Assembly (NCBI RefSeq): GCF_030272615.1
Contig: NC_081408.1
Coordinates: 65,792,546 to 65,856,545, forward strand
Reading direction: 5' to 3'
Source of the DNA: Cryptomeria japonica
Lineage: Eukaryota > Streptophyta > Pinopsida > Cupressales > Cupressaceae
DNA: 64,000 nucleotides
Position 1 is the stretch's first letter, and every line of letters starts with the position of its first letter. The position numbers and the translations under genes were made by a program. Below, piece after piece: positions 1 through 11,800 of the stretch. The notes under the pieces are model-generated. The model made no database searches. It was not told the DNA's origin and saw only the letters and a program-made list of their open reading frames with translations.

Positions 1-672
1 TTCCTTCACTAGATTAAATAATCATTGCTTTCAGGAACTAAAAAGAACACCATACTTTTTTGAAGCAACATCTCCAAGTAGAGATTAGCAAATCACTGAA
101 TTGAAGGCTTAAAAAGAACTTTGATTGCCTTGTCTCGAAAGTGGAAGGTATATGCTCTCCCCTTAACTGGGTGATCAAAAAGCCAAAACACTCTTAAGCT
201 TTTTGTATTTCAAGCATAAAACCTTTAGCAGGCCTGCCTTCCTGAGGAGTTGGAATCAACTCTTAAATCCATTTATGGCCAGTGTGAAGGGAACGACCTA
301 AGTGGGGAATAGCTTTGATGCCAAGAATTCCAACCCATTATAATCAAACATGGAAAGTGATGAAAATCCTTTTCAATGGTTGCGTGCAGCGATTAGCCTT
401 CCCCTAGTATCCGCGAGATACGTAAAGCCTTTGTTCTAAAGTTTGGGAAGCCTCCTGAGGGATTTTATCACTGACGGCCAAATGGGAAGCCTGATTACGA
501 AACATAGAAATAGAAGCTTTGAACTACGTTAGTAAACAGACATTTATAACATCATAGTGCAAGGGTGAGGAAGAATCCACCCCCAAGATTACTCACCATA
601 TATCTCCCAAGATAACTACTCAACTGTGAAGCGATTCACTTTGAGTTAATTTCTGGCAAAAGGTAAAAAAAC
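1..672 (+). repeat. Putative 3' portion (R/U5) of the 5' LTR of the Tat element
   Basis: This stretch has no credible coding frame and lies directly upstream of the primer binding site, so by position it is the end of the 5' LTR. The exact last base is uncertain; the CA at 657-658 is the nearest canonical end. Its counterpart in the 3' LTR could not be aligned by eye, so the identification rests on position alone. Confidence 0.5.
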
Positions 673-690
673 GGGTGCCATCTATGGGGT
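673..690 (+). other. Primer binding site (tRNA-Arg-like, degenerate)
   Basis: The bases gggtgccatctatggggt resemble the TGGCGCCGTCTGTGGGG type of primer site common in Tat elements. The visible differences are mostly transitions at CpG-like positions. It would prime minus-strand DNA synthesis from a tRNA 3' end. Confidence 0.6.
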
Positions 691-2168
691 GACATGACTA
701 GTGGGCTATGATGTTATTTATGACCTTTGAATAAAGAGTCTTTCTGAAGTGTATTATTCATATCCAAACCTGTTAAAACATTGGGGATTTGAACACATCC
801 TCGCAGAACATACATTTTTCATTAGATTAGGCAAAATTGTTGTACTTTTTGTGCTGTGCTTGCATTTACTACTTCAGAAAATCATCCATCAAACTTGAAA
901 AATTCACAAAAGAATTCCAAAATTTACAAAAAACCAACCAAAGGAAAAATCAGGGCAGTTTAGTGCATAAGAGCAACTTCTTAGCGCATGTGATACTTTT
1001 GTTAGCACATCCAACCATCAATTTAGCGCGTCAGTTCCAAACAGTAGCATTTTATCCCAAATCAATCCAGTGTTAAAACATTTAGTGCATCAGAGAAATA
1101 GTCTAGTGTGTGGAAGCTAAACATTAGCACATCAGGTTCACAAGTTGGTGCATTACAGGCCCAAGCTAGCGCATGACTTTTTAAATAGATGGAAAACAAT
1201 TTTTGGAACAGTCAAAACTTTAGCGCGTGTCTAGGGGCAGCCTAGCGCATGTGGTCCTTATTTTAGCATGTGAAGTAAATTGGGTAGCACATCCTATCTC
1301 TGTTTTAGCACGTGATCAAAAACATATAAACAAAGGGCAAAACAGTGAGGAATTTTAAAATTTTTGAAAACATTTTCAAAAACCTTTTTCCATCAACATC
1401 ATTTTTCATCAAAGCAGAGTGACAAAAACAAACCATTAAAAACTATTTCTTGAGCTAAATTTGTGTCAAAACAAACATTGTAAAAATCCTAAACTGATCG
1501 CATGATAAAACATGTCTATCTTATCATAATCCAGAAACCTCATCATCAATATCAATAGAATCCTTTACCATCTTACAGATTTCATCTTAAAAACACTTGT
1601 TTAAAAATATCAAGTTGTCAAATCAAGTCTCCATATCGGGAGACTTTTATCCATATCATTTGACACGCTTTGTCATGAAGGGGAATCTAAACCTTCACTT
1701 TGATAGAGTAAGATTTGAAGTTTTTCAAACAAGATCAACTAAATCCAAACAAATCAAAGGAAACCATTGATCACTCATGCATGACTAATCTCCATATTCT
1801 GAGAAGAAAGAACCTTTATCGTAACATCACGTTGAAGAAACAACAACCTAATTTTTCCAAGTTCATCAAGAGAAACAAGTTTTTATACATCAATCGTCAA
1901 CTCTTCAAATCTCATCGGGTCTTCCTTTATCACGTCAAACGTTATATCCAAAACAAATCCAACGAATTTGATAAAAAACCTTTAAAAACAAGAGCCTACT
2001 GTCAAAAGTCTGCTTTTAATCAAATCATAAACCACAGAGGAAAGATCAATCCAGCATTCTTGCCCGACAAGTGTATCACTTATAACACATCTCGACCAGA
2101 ACCACCCACCCCCGAGCAACATATCACTGAGGATTTTGTCCCCTTCATCACTGAAAGTTTTTACTAAA
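691..2168 (+). other. Untranslated leader of the Tat element
   Basis: About 1.5 kb separates the primer site from the gag start. It is A-rich and holds the TAGCGCAT-like motif array at 961-1315. A 150-codon frame at 1715-2167 overlaps the gag start; it is rich in Lys, Asn and Gln as expected from A-rich DNA, and I see no domain in it. Long leaders are usual in Tat/Ogre-type elements. Confidence 0.5.
961..1315 (+). repeat. Array of degenerate TAGCGCAT motifs (leader array)
   Basis: About 14 copies of an octamer close to TAGCGCAT occur at irregular 18-60 bp intervals. Clear copies begin near 961 (TAGTGCAT), 982 (TAGCGCAT), 1003 (TAGCACAT), 1024 (TAGCGCGT) and 1083 (TAGTGCAT), with further copies to about 1315. 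Most variants fit CpG decay of an original GCGC core. The bases between copies are unrelated, so this is not an ordinary tandem repeat. The reverse-complement motif forms a second array at 13425-13925. Confidence 0.7.
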
Positions 2169-4058
2169 ATGCCTATTACTCGCTCTCAAAGAAACCAACA
2201 AAGTGAGACACACGTAGAGTCTAGTATGAATCGAAGGTTGTCAAATCCTTTTGAAGTTCCATACTTGGAAGAGACTGAAATTTCTGAAGCGCTTCTTCAA
2301 GAATGTCAGGAAAACCCTTCATTCAAAAAGCTTGTAGAAAGGCTTATGGAAAATGACAAAGAAAAATATCTGCTCATGCTCACAAGTAAAGGCGTTAAAC
2401 TTCCCAAAAATTTAGACACAAACATCTTTCGAAATGGATCTCGACAATATGCATATCAAGAGCAACAAAGAGAAGAAGAAATTCATAACTTTGAACAACA
2501 CATACCTGAGCAACACATTCCAAAACAATGCATACCAGAAATGCATATACCTGAGCTAGAAACTCCAGAGCAAAATATACCATTTAACACACCTTTTCAG
2601 CTGAGAACCAATACAAGGGAAGAACTCTTCCCTCGACAAGACAATATACCTTTGGCTGCTCTTACTCAACAAATGCAAATGTTACAATGACAAATACATG
2701 ACACGCAACAAGGGACAACAGTGCGGTACTCTTTAAACAAAATCTGTCCTTATCCATTTGACAGAAGATTGAACATGTTGCCTTTTCCTCCAAACTCAGA
2801 CATTCCCAAATTCGATAAATATGATGGGAAAAGTGATCCCCGAGATCATGTTCGAGATTTTTTTACAATGAGTCTTGAATTTGCTCATGATGACACCTAT
2901 TTGATGAGGTTATTCCCAATAAGCTTGGGAGGGCAAACAATGGAATGGTTATCCAAAATTACACCACCTATCAGATCATTTGATGAATTGGTTAACAAAT
3001 TCATAACCCAATATTCCTATAACATCCAACATGCCATAACCATGCTAGATGTTTGTAACACCAAAAAAAAGAACAACGAAACATTCATAATATTCCTTCA
3101 ATGTTGGCGACGTATGGTATCACGATATCCTCGAGACATTCCCGAAAAGGAGAAAATGGAAATCTTCATCGATAAATTGAATGGTCAAATGAGTTATAGG
3201 CTAAAACTTCAATGCATACCATCTTTCTCTAAATTAATTGAAAATGGCATTCAATTAGAGGAAGCATGTGTCAAAAAAGGAACACTCAAATTCTACAAGG
3301 AAGGAACAAACTCATCAAACTACAATAACCAGAACAACACCAACCTCAACAAATCTTGATTTTGGACTCGAAACAAAAATGAAGGCAACAATGAATCATA
3401 TGATCCCAAATCTAAGCAACTAGTGCTTGCATTATCTGGAAATCCTCAAAATACGAAAAATCCTAAAAATGCTAATCCAAATGCTAACACATATGCACCA
3501 AACACTGATCAAGGACAACTCAACACAAAAAACACCAATGATACTCAAAGAAAAAACATGAATCTAGGACCTAACAACAATTCATGCAACAACACAAACA
3601 CTTTCCAAAAGCGTATCTTCACACCACTGGGGCAATCACTAGAATCTGCATTTAGAGAACTTTTGGCACACAAGATTCTTTCTTTGCCTCCAATCAGCAA
3701 CTATGAACCCCAAATCAAACCACCTTGGTGGAATGATTCACACTATTGTGATTACCATCATAACAAGGGTCATCAAACGAACGATCGCATGAGATTAAAA
3801 CACGTGGTGCAAGATATGATTGATCGAGGTGACTTAATAGTAGATGGTCTCAAAACAAATGGTGATCATGGAGCCTTTAAAAATCCTCTTCCAAATTATA
3901 AAAAAGATGGAGCTTCAACCTCGAACGATACATGTGGAGCTCATATCAAACATATCTACAACAACACCATAAATCACATATCAGCTGAAGATCATCAAGT
4001 AAATGTCATCACCATCCGAGATAAGTGTGATCATGAATCTGTCAATGTAACAACCTGA
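2169..4058 (+). pseudogene. gag: Tat Gag (capsid and nucleocapsid), N-terminal part of the polyprotein, with stops
   Basis: Gag forms the particle that packages element RNA. I place the start at 2169 (MPITRSQ), which resembles other plant Gypsy Gag starts; an upstream ATG at 2136 is in frame but less likely. A retrotransposon Gag domain lies at about 2780-3300 (IPKFDKYDGKSDPRDH, then WRRMVSRYPRDIPEKEKME). A zinc-knuckle-like stretch at about 3745-3800 reads YCDYHHNKGHQTNDRM, where the last ligand cysteine appears replaced by Arg. One frame runs throughout, broken by TGA at 2688, 3357 and 4056. The first two lie where an Arg codon (CGA) is plausible. The Asn/Gln-rich linker at 3430-3610 is typical of Gag. 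Confidence 0.85.
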
Positions 4059-4172
4059 ACTCAGAAATATGTCTTAAAAGGACATACGTCACCTACAACT
4101 ACCACACCAAAAATCCAATATGACTTGGTTAGCCAACTACACAAAACTCCAGCTTAGATATCTATACTAGAA

Positions 4173-4808
4173 TTGCTGAAACTATCACTGAAGCACAAAG
4201 ACATATTGGAACAAGCGCTATTGGAAACCAATGTACCTCAAAATCTGGATACAGACAGATTTCAAGCCATGGTCACCCATATGATTGGACCTCATAACCT
4301 CACCTTCTCAAAGCATGATGATGCTTTCTTGAGCCATCCACATAACACTCCTCTCCATATCAAAGTCATTGTTTGCAAACACTGAGTAAAACGAGTCTTA
4401 ATAGATGGAGAAGCCAGACTTAATATATGTACTTTACAGCTTATCCGTGCATTAGGCTTTTCAGAAGAGTCTATTGATCCTTGTAAGAAGATTACCATAA
4501 AGGCATATGATGATGAGGAAAGGTCCTCTAAAGGAACTGTGATGTTACCCAGTCAAGTAGGACCAGTGCAAAAAGATACTATGTGTCAGGTCTTAGACAT
4601 AGATCTTACCTACAATATTTTGTTAGGGCGACCCTGGATACATGAAATGCAAGCAGTACCTTCTACGTATCACCAATGTGTCAAATTTCCTTATGACGGA
4701 CAAGAAGTCTCCATATCTACTGGTCACAATCCATTTCAACATTGCAATGCAATGGGGCTAGCCCAAGATAGTTTGCTTCCTCATAAAGAGAGAAACAATG
4801 ATCTTTAA
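4173..4808 (+). pseudogene. pro: Tat aspartic protease region
   Basis: The segment continues in the gag frame after stops at 4056 and 4155. An aspartic-protease-like core starts after an in-frame TGA at 4383: VLIDGEARLNICT marks the catalytic Asp loop, here D-G-E rather than the usual D-S/T-G. The downstream flap and hydrophobic strand read CQVLDIDLTYNILLGRPWIH. The I-L-L-G-R-P-W motif is the conserved C-terminal signature of plant Gypsy proteases. The protease would cut the polyprotein. The frame closes with TAA at 4806, and the next coding segment lies in another register, so one frameshift falls near 4806-4865. Confidence 0.75.
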
Positions 4809-4864
4809 CATCAGATCTACAAACCGCAAAGTCCAACTCCTTATTTGGAGACTTCAAACAGAAA

Positions 4865-5287
4865 ATGCAAATCAAAGACCAAGGCATAGGAGAATACTCT
4901 TTGGAGCCTTTATGTTTGGCCGAATTGCCAACATCACCTAGATCTCATGGATTGCCTACTACATCAACACATCTGGCCACTCAGCCCATCACCAAATTTG
5001 ATGGTACCTTCATCCAATTGGGCACTCTAGCACATGAATCAGAAGACAAGGATGTTCTTAGCTAGTTATACAAAGATGAGGAAGAAAATAATAAAGTAGC
5101 TACTCTAGACATTGTTCTACCAACACACCTGTATGGAAAAGGATACTTAATCAAGGAACAAATGGGATATGATGGTAAAGGACCTATTGGGAAATGCAAA
5201 GGAGTCACTAAACCTATAGATCTTCCTTCACAACCTAGTAGAAACAAAGTGAGATTGGGTTGTGAGCTCACTTTCCTATTGAAATGA
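4865..5287 (+). pseudogene. Polyprotein linker with a G-patch domain
   Basis: This segment opens a new frame that then runs to the end of integrase. After an in-frame TAG at 5063, residues GYLIKEQMGYDGKGPIGK and the following KGVTKPI match the glycine spacing of a G-patch, a short nucleic-acid-binding domain. It sits just after the protease, as in the G-patch found at the protease end of some retroviruses. The frame meets TGA at 5285. I infer a role in RNA or reverse-transcriptase binding, but only the motif is visible. Confidence 0.65.
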
Positions 5288-6343
5288 CCGCCCAACAAAA
5301 CTACAAAACCTCAATGGAAAGTAAAGAAGAAGTACAAATAAGAATCCTGGCAGGAAGCACTTTTTGAATCAGCAGAGATAATCTGCAAGGCACGGGAACA
5401 TCAAGATCAGAAGTTACATCAGGGAAAGCTTCTAAGCCACAAGAAGGCCATATCTGCAGCAGTAGCTCATATTCTAACACCAATATATCAAGAACAAATC
5501 ATATCATCTCTAGATACCGTTATTCCTTCTCAAGGAAGTACAGTCTATGAACAAATACAGAAAATAGAAGCTAGATCTGACATAGAATCAACAAAAACTA
5601 TCAAAATGGTATCCATCATCAAAGATTTGTTTTCACCATACAACATACTAGTTTACAGCACTGATAGAATCTGGGATGGTGCCTCAGAGACTGATTCCAA
5701 TGAATATTAATGGGGTAGCTACTCCAATGCTACTACAGATATTCCTAATGATACTGATTCCATATTCCTTTCTCAAGAAGAACATAACACAGAAGATAGA
5801 CCTCTTGAATTTGGACCACAAAATATCTATGACGCTAAGGAAAGCGAACAGAAACATTATGAACAAGTCTATATGGAAGATAATACCATCAAAGACCTCG
5901 ATGAAATCCTAGACTTCTTTAAAACCAAGAACAATTACAATGAAAACTCTATCCTAACACTTACAGTAGCAGAACTTGATCCACCTAGCGATTCCTTACC
6001 GCTTGTTTTTCCTGACCCCATCGACTGGGATGAACCTGAAATCTATGATATACCAATTTTCCCAGATGATGAATCTATTATCCATTACCTATGTATCATA
6101 AATCTGGAAACAGGCTCTACCAGTGAACAAAGTAACAATGTCTACAAACCAGGGAGTGCCAAGTCTCTCAGTCGCAAAAATAAACCAAGTAAAAGATCTG
6201 ATGCTGAAAACCAGTCAATGGCAGCTCTAGATCACAAAAAAGTAAAAATAAAGGATGCATCTAAGGGTGAAAACCTTTTCTAAGGTACCTAATGATGGGA
6301 GACTTGACAGTCTTCTGAGCACTTTCATGAACGATCACCCATA
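5288..6343 (+). pseudogene. Polyprotein linker between G-patch and reverse transcriptase
   Basis: About 350 codons remain largely open in the same frame as the G-patch and RT, with in-frame stops at 5339 and about 5708. The composition is acidic and Ser/Asp-rich (for example DSLPLVFPDPIDWDEPEIYD near 5995-6050) and no fold is recognisable. Between about 6255 and 6320 the sense reading appears to leave and return to the frame: a local PNDGRLDS-like reading lies one frame over. This suggests two compensating small indels. Long spacers of unknown function are common here in Tat elements. Confidence 0.55.
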
Positions 6344-7768
6344 TTGATTGAGCCCACTCAATCAATCAACATTGGTACCACAGAGGCAGTCAAAAACATA
6401 CACCTTGCAGAATCTTTGATAGAGGAAGCAAGATCATCATTCATCATTTTCTTTAAAGAACAACAAATTAACTTTGCTTGGTCATATGTCGATATGCCTG
6501 GAGTGGATCCACACTTAATCATGCATCACTTGTCCATCTCTTTAGGAGTTAAACCAGTCAAGCAAAAGCTATGAAAGATGAATCCACAGGTGGCACTCAT
6601 GGTCAAAACTGAACTAAATAAATTATTAGACATCGGATTCATCCGACCCATTGACTATGCAAAATGGATTTCCAATGTCGTTCCAGTATCAAAACTAGAT
6701 GGTAGTATCAGAATATGCACTGACTTCAGAGACGTCAATAAAGCTTGTCCAAAAGACGACTTTCCTTTGCCCAGTATCGACGTAATTGTAGATCTTATAG
6801 CAAGCCATGCAATGCTCTCACTAATGGATGGTTTCTCAGGCTATAATCAAATCAAAATAGCTCCAAAAGATCAAGATAAAACTACATTCACCTATCCTTG
6901 GGGAACGTACTGTTGGAATGTTATGTCGTTTGGCTTAAAGAATGCAGGGGCCACTTATCAAAGAGTAATGACAACAATATTCTTTGACATGATGCATACC
7001 TTCATGGAAGACTATGTGGATGATTTACTAGCTAAATCCTTCACCAGAGTAGAACATCTCAGCATCCTAACAAAGATCTTTGATCGATTGGAGAAATTCC
7101 AAGTCAGGCTCAACCCTAAGAAGTGTGTCTTCGGGGTTACATCGGGCAAGTTACTAGGCTACATCGTCTCAGCTAAAGGTATCGAAGTAGATCCAGCAAA
7201 GGTACAATCCATTATGGAAATGCCACCACCAAAGAATATCAGTCAGCTTAGATCTCTACAAGGACGACTTCAATCAATCAAGCGATTCATCGCTCAATTA
7301 GCAGATAAAAGTCTACCATTTAACCATTTACTACACAAAAATGTACCATTCAAATGGGAGACCAAGTGTCCAGAATCTTTTTACCAAATCAAACAATACC
7401 TGATGAATCCACCAGTTCTAGTACCACCAGTCGCAGGAAAGCCACTGATCCTATATATCTCAACAACAGATATGTCGCTGGGGGCACTATTGGCACAAGA
7501 TGATCAACAAGGAAAGGAATGGGCCATATATTATATCAGTAGGACATTGAATGGCTATGAACTCAACTATACATTCATTGAAAAGGCTTGCCTAATAGTG
7601 GTCTTCACATCTCAGAAGTTCCGACATTATATGCTAGCACACACCATTAAGCTAGTTGTAAAAATTGATCCTCTCAAATATCTACTCAGCAAGGCAGCTC
7701 TTACAGGCTCATTGGCTAAATGGGTCATGATTCTCAGTGAATTTGACATCCAATACACAAAAAGATGA
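6344..7768 (+). pseudogene. pol: Tat reverse transcriptase and RNase H
   Basis: RT copies element RNA into DNA and RNase H removes the RNA strand. The pre-RT segment (FAWSYVDMPGVDPHLIMHHL) precedes an in-frame TGA at 6572. RT motifs follow in order: GFIRPIDYAKWISNVVPV, RICTDFRDVNKACPKDDFPL, LMDGFSGYNQIKI, MSFGLKNAGATYQR, and the catalytic box as YVDD at about 7013. FQVRLNPKKCVFG and LLGYIVSAKGIEVDP come next. The first RNase H begins near 7450 (LYISTTDMSLGALL) and includes YYISRTLNGYELNY. The stretch is unbroken from 6575 to 7765, then stops at TGA. The RT catalytic residues look intact. Confidence 0.95.
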
Positions 7769-8395
7769 TCCATCAAAGGACAAGTAATTGTAGATCAGCT
7801 AGCTGAAGCACCACTACTAGGAAAACAAACCATGGAGATTGAATTTCTAGATAGGGACGTTCTTTCTCTTTCTACCAAACAATGGACCCTATACTTTGAC
7901 AGATCCTACACACAACATGGTTTAGGTGCTGGCATTCTATTCATCACTCCTGAAGGACACACTATACCAAAATCATATAGGCTTATGTTCCCATGCACAA
8001 ATAATGTGGTTGAATATGAGGCATTGGTTATAGGCAACAAGATGGCTATCGAATGGAAAATCACAGAGTTAAAAGTCTATAGAGACTCACAACTAGTTGT
8101 CAATCAAATCAACAACAACTATTAGACAAAGGATGACAAGCTACTACCCTACAAGTGAATGGTGGATGACTTCAAACAGTATTTGGTGCACATCACCTTT
8201 GAGAAAATACCAAGGTTAAACAACAAAGCAACCAATGCAATGGCTACTATCACTTCATTACTACAAATTCTAGAGCAACAGAGTCATTACGAGTTCCTGG
8301 TAGAGCAACTGTTCTCCCCAGCCTATGACCACTCTGAATCCCAAGTTATCTATGCCTTGACTAGTTCAGATTCTCCACTATATAGACCAATATAG
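7769..8395 (+). pseudogene. Second (archaeal-type) RNase H domain, aRH
   Basis: A second RNase H in the same frame as RT reads WTLYFDRSYTQHGLGAGILF, then NNVVEYEALVIG, then VYRDSQLVVNQIN. The acidic positions D, E and D are present, though the usual DGS of the first motif is DRS here. This domain is diagnostic of Tat-lineage elements. It is interrupted by TAG at 8123, where a Gln codon is plausible, and closed by TAG at 8393. The region after 8159 (MVDDFKQYLVHITFEKIPR) is the usual tail of this domain. Confidence 0.85.
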
Positions 8396-9634
8396 GACTA
8401 CCTCAAGCACAATATCTTACCAATTGACCAATCTCGTAACCAAAAACATAACTTTATCTGGCAAGTTTCCCGTTACACCCTTACCATTGATACTTTGTAT
8501 CGTCGAGGTCTAAATGGTACTCTTCTTCGTTGCCTTGATCGTAATGATTCTGATTCTGCTTTACACGAGCTTCACGAAGGTATTTGTGGAATATATTCAA
8601 GTGGTACTACTCTTGCTAAAAAGCTTCTATGGATGGGATACTACTGGCCTACAATGGAGAAAGACTCATATCACTTTGCCAAGAAATGTCCTAAATGCCA
8701 GATCCATGGCAATCTGATACATCCACCAGCACAAGAACTGCAACCATTTACAACATCCTGGCCCTTTTGTCAATGGGGACTAGACTTAGTTGACAAAATT
8801 CATCCTTCATCTTCAAATGGACACAAGTTCATTATAACAGCAACAAAATATTTTACCAAATGGATAGAAGCAGTTCCCATGACCACGGTGACTGGGAAAC
8901 AAATTGCCTCTTTTATCCTCAATTATCTGATCTGCAGATATGGTATTCCAAGTTCAATCATCATAGATAATGGATGGCCTTTCAAAAACCAAGATGTACA
9001 AGAACTATGTGAAAAATTCAAAATCCAACATAGGTTCTCTACACCATACTACCCACAGGGAAATGGTCAAGCGGAAGCATCTAACAAGACAATACTCAAA
9101 ATCCTCAAAAAAATAATAAATGATGCCGACAAAGATTGGCATGTCCAACTCAATCCAGCACTTTGGGCATACAGAACTAGCATCCGCACACCTATAGGAG
9201 CAACACCGTACTCATTGGTATATGGATCGGAAGCCATTTTACCCCTAGAATTAGAAATCCCATCTCTCAAAGTCTCTTTGAAAGGTTTAATCCCAGATGA
9301 AGACTATCGAGTTAACCGACTGCAAGAACTCGAACTATTAGGTGAAAGATGTCAACATGCTTACACTCATCTCAAAGCATATCAACAACGCATGTGCAGG
9401 ATCTACAATCACAAGGTCATCCCTCACAACTTCAAAGTTGGTGACCTAGTCCTCAAAGAAAATCCAATAAATTAGCAAGATCGAGAAAAGAAAGGGAAGT
9501 TTGAACCTAACTGGTTGGGCCCCTATGTTATCATATTAGTCTATGGATCAGGTGCCTATCAGCTAACAACTTTAGAAGGAGATGTGCTCGACGAACCAAC
9601 TAACAACATCCATCTAAAAAAGTACTACACTTAA
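8396..9634 (+). pseudogene. int: Tat integrase
   Basis: Integrase inserts element DNA into the genome. The N-terminal zinc-binding HHCC domain is visible as LHELHEGICG, then YWPTMEKDSYHFAKKCPKCQ. The catalytic core has Asp in FCQWGLDLVDKI, Asp in IIIDNGWPFKN, and Glu in NGQAEASNKTILKILKK, so the DDE triad is present. A C-terminal DNA-binding segment follows an in-frame TAG at 9473: KGKFEPNWLGPYVI up to TAA at 9632. The ancestral frame starts before the first ATG at 8495, since coding similarity begins right after the stop at 8393. Apart from stop codons the frame is unbroken from about 6320. Confidence 0.93.
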
Positions 9635-10610
9635 GTAGCCTAGTGCATGGAAAAAGCCAAAAATAATAATAATAAAAAAAAAAACATTCAAAAAAAGTAA
9701 AAACACAAAGTACAATAAAAACAAATGGTGAAAACCTAGTTAACAGGCGCTCTTGTGAAAGAATGACTCCTCTATCTATCTATATACCATTTTATCCGTA
9801 TCCTTAAAAACACTATTGGCCATTGCCCAACATTTAGCACATATCCATTTAGGACATACTTAGCGTAGTGACTATCTTGGGTTATCCATATATATCCTCT
9901 TACCACATTCCACCATGGCTTGGAAATCACTGTACCTATTCACATTAAGAGGCACACTTAGCTAGGAGCATTAAAATCATTACAGCTTGCGAACATTCAA
10001 GATATCAAAACACAGAAGCATGGCATCTAGTAACCAAAACTACGCTTCATCACAAAACAAAACAAAACCATTCACAGAAATACCAAGGATGGAAGATTTT
10101 CTGAAGTACTAAATGTTGCATTATCGCATAAAAATGTTGACTATTTTTGCACTTTTGAACTTTTTTCAATTATTAGATTCTCTACCTTTTCTCACTAAAT
10201 GCTTCAAAGCTAGAGATCATGGGGAACTTCTAAAATTTTCTTAAGTCTTTTGTCTGGGAGGCAATCACTTGTACTATGTGAATACTTGCCTCGAGACATG
10301 ATACATCGAATATCACTGAAGGCCTGATTCCACTTCACGCATACAAATAATTTACTCTTGTCTGTTTATATGCAATCCGCACTCTGGTCATCCTGGTTCA
10401 ATTATACCTTGACGCTTGTGCTATCTTGCAAAAGCAAAACATCATGTAAATTTTTCTCAGGTCATTATGGTTCAATTATACCATTATGCTTGTATAAATT
10501 TTCAACACATCCTAAACAAATCAATGCTCAATGATGATACCTACAAAGAAAGCAAACAACATATGGCTATATTTGATGGCAAATACAAGAGGAGGATGCT
10601 ACCAAAAACA

Positions 10611-10690
10611 TAGTTGCATATCATTTTAAAATAGTTGTATATCATTTTACAATTAATTGCATATCATTTTACAATTAGTTGCATATCATT
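10611..10690. repeat. Four-copy tandem repeat, period about 22 bp
   Basis: The core tgcatatcatttta recurs at about 10615, 10636, 10658 and 10680, giving spacings of 21, 22 and 22 bp. The copies differ by a few bases. Confidence 0.75.
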
Positions 10691-10870
10691 ATCATACATC
10701 TCACAAGATACATTTCATAGCATATCAAATCATACAAGATACATCTCACAAACATACATCCTGCATCATACATTATATCATATATTTTAGCATTGCATCA
10801 TCATACACAAAAAGAGCACATAAGCACATCCATCCATATAACACAATACATGATCAAAGAAAATGGTGCC

Positions 10871-10899
10871 GTATATATATATATATATATATATATATC
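10871..10899. repeat. (TA)n microsatellite
   Basis: An almost pure run of TA dinucleotides about 28 bp long. Confidence 0.95.
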
Positions 10900-11539
10900 T
10901 CAAAAATAATCAAAATGTACAAAATCTATCATCACTGTGTCCAGTACAAAGAATACAATGATCAACAATACAACATAGACCACCTCTCTCAAGTATGACT
11001 ATCCCCTGACGGAGATGGTCTGGCTCCAGATGTGCCTGCCCCTGGATCTCTAGGAGGGTCCTGTCTCGATGGCCCTATCACACCTCAACTCTCAGATTGC
11101 GACCTAGTATCTCGAGATCAATTGGATCTCGCTTGTGTGAAGCTCTGTACTCAACGATCCCTAGGTACCGTAGCCTCATAATGCCGCCGGTAATACTTCA
11201 CCTCTTGAGCTCTCAATGATAGCTTTCTTAGGGTGTCTCTCATCAGACCACCCACCGCTACTCTTTGCACATTGGCTGCAAGCTCCTCTGCTCGCCCTCT
11301 CCACTCTATCTCTCTATCTCGCTCAGTGGTCAACTGCGCAATCTGCCACTGATATGTCAAAACCTATGCTCGTAGCTGCTATACAGTCACCTACAGGGTT
11401 CAAATCTAAGCATCCTCAATGTGAGTAGGGACCCAAACCCGTAGCGGTACCTGTGCAGGGGCAACCCCTCCCACTCTGCCTATCCTTGGTGCTAGAGGTG
11501 GGAGCACATTCGTCCTCCTCCTCTACACTGGTCACATCA

Positions 11540-11800
11540 TGCCATCAGTACCCCCCACTATAGCTACCACCTCCCCCACCCTCCCCTCTCCATCGGCTCC
11601 AATAGCTAATCCACCTCTCTCCCTGTCTACCGCCCCCTATCTAACCACTCTCTCCACACCTCTATCCCCTCTCCTCCCTCTATCTCCCCATCTCCCTTTG
11701 ACTCCTCTCCCTCATCCTCCTCCTCCATCATCTCCATCATCCTCATCATCTCCCTCTCCCTCCTCATCATCATCATCAAATGCTAGCCGCATCTCCTTGG
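11540..11800. repeat. C/T-rich low-complexity tract in the PMD acidic-tail coding region
   Basis: The + strand is a run of tcc, tcat and ctc units. Read on the - strand it gives Asp/Glu/Gly-rich codons that form the acidic tail of the PMD protein. Apparent Pro/Ser-rich + strand frames here are shadows of that tail. Confidence 0.7.

Larger units (their letters stand above)
9635..10988. other. Spacer between integrase and the antisense PMD gene
   Basis: No coding frame is credible here. The stretch starts A-rich, then holds a short tandem repeat (10611-10690) and an AT microsatellite (10871-10899). The two genes are convergent, so both transcripts should terminate in or near this spacer; I could not pick a firm terminator. 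Confidence 0.5.

Noticed and set aside
1715-2167. 150-codon frame before gag
   Set aside because: Composition follows A-rich leader DNA (many Lys, Asn, Gln) and it overlaps the more convincing gag start; no domain seen. Kept only as part of the leader.
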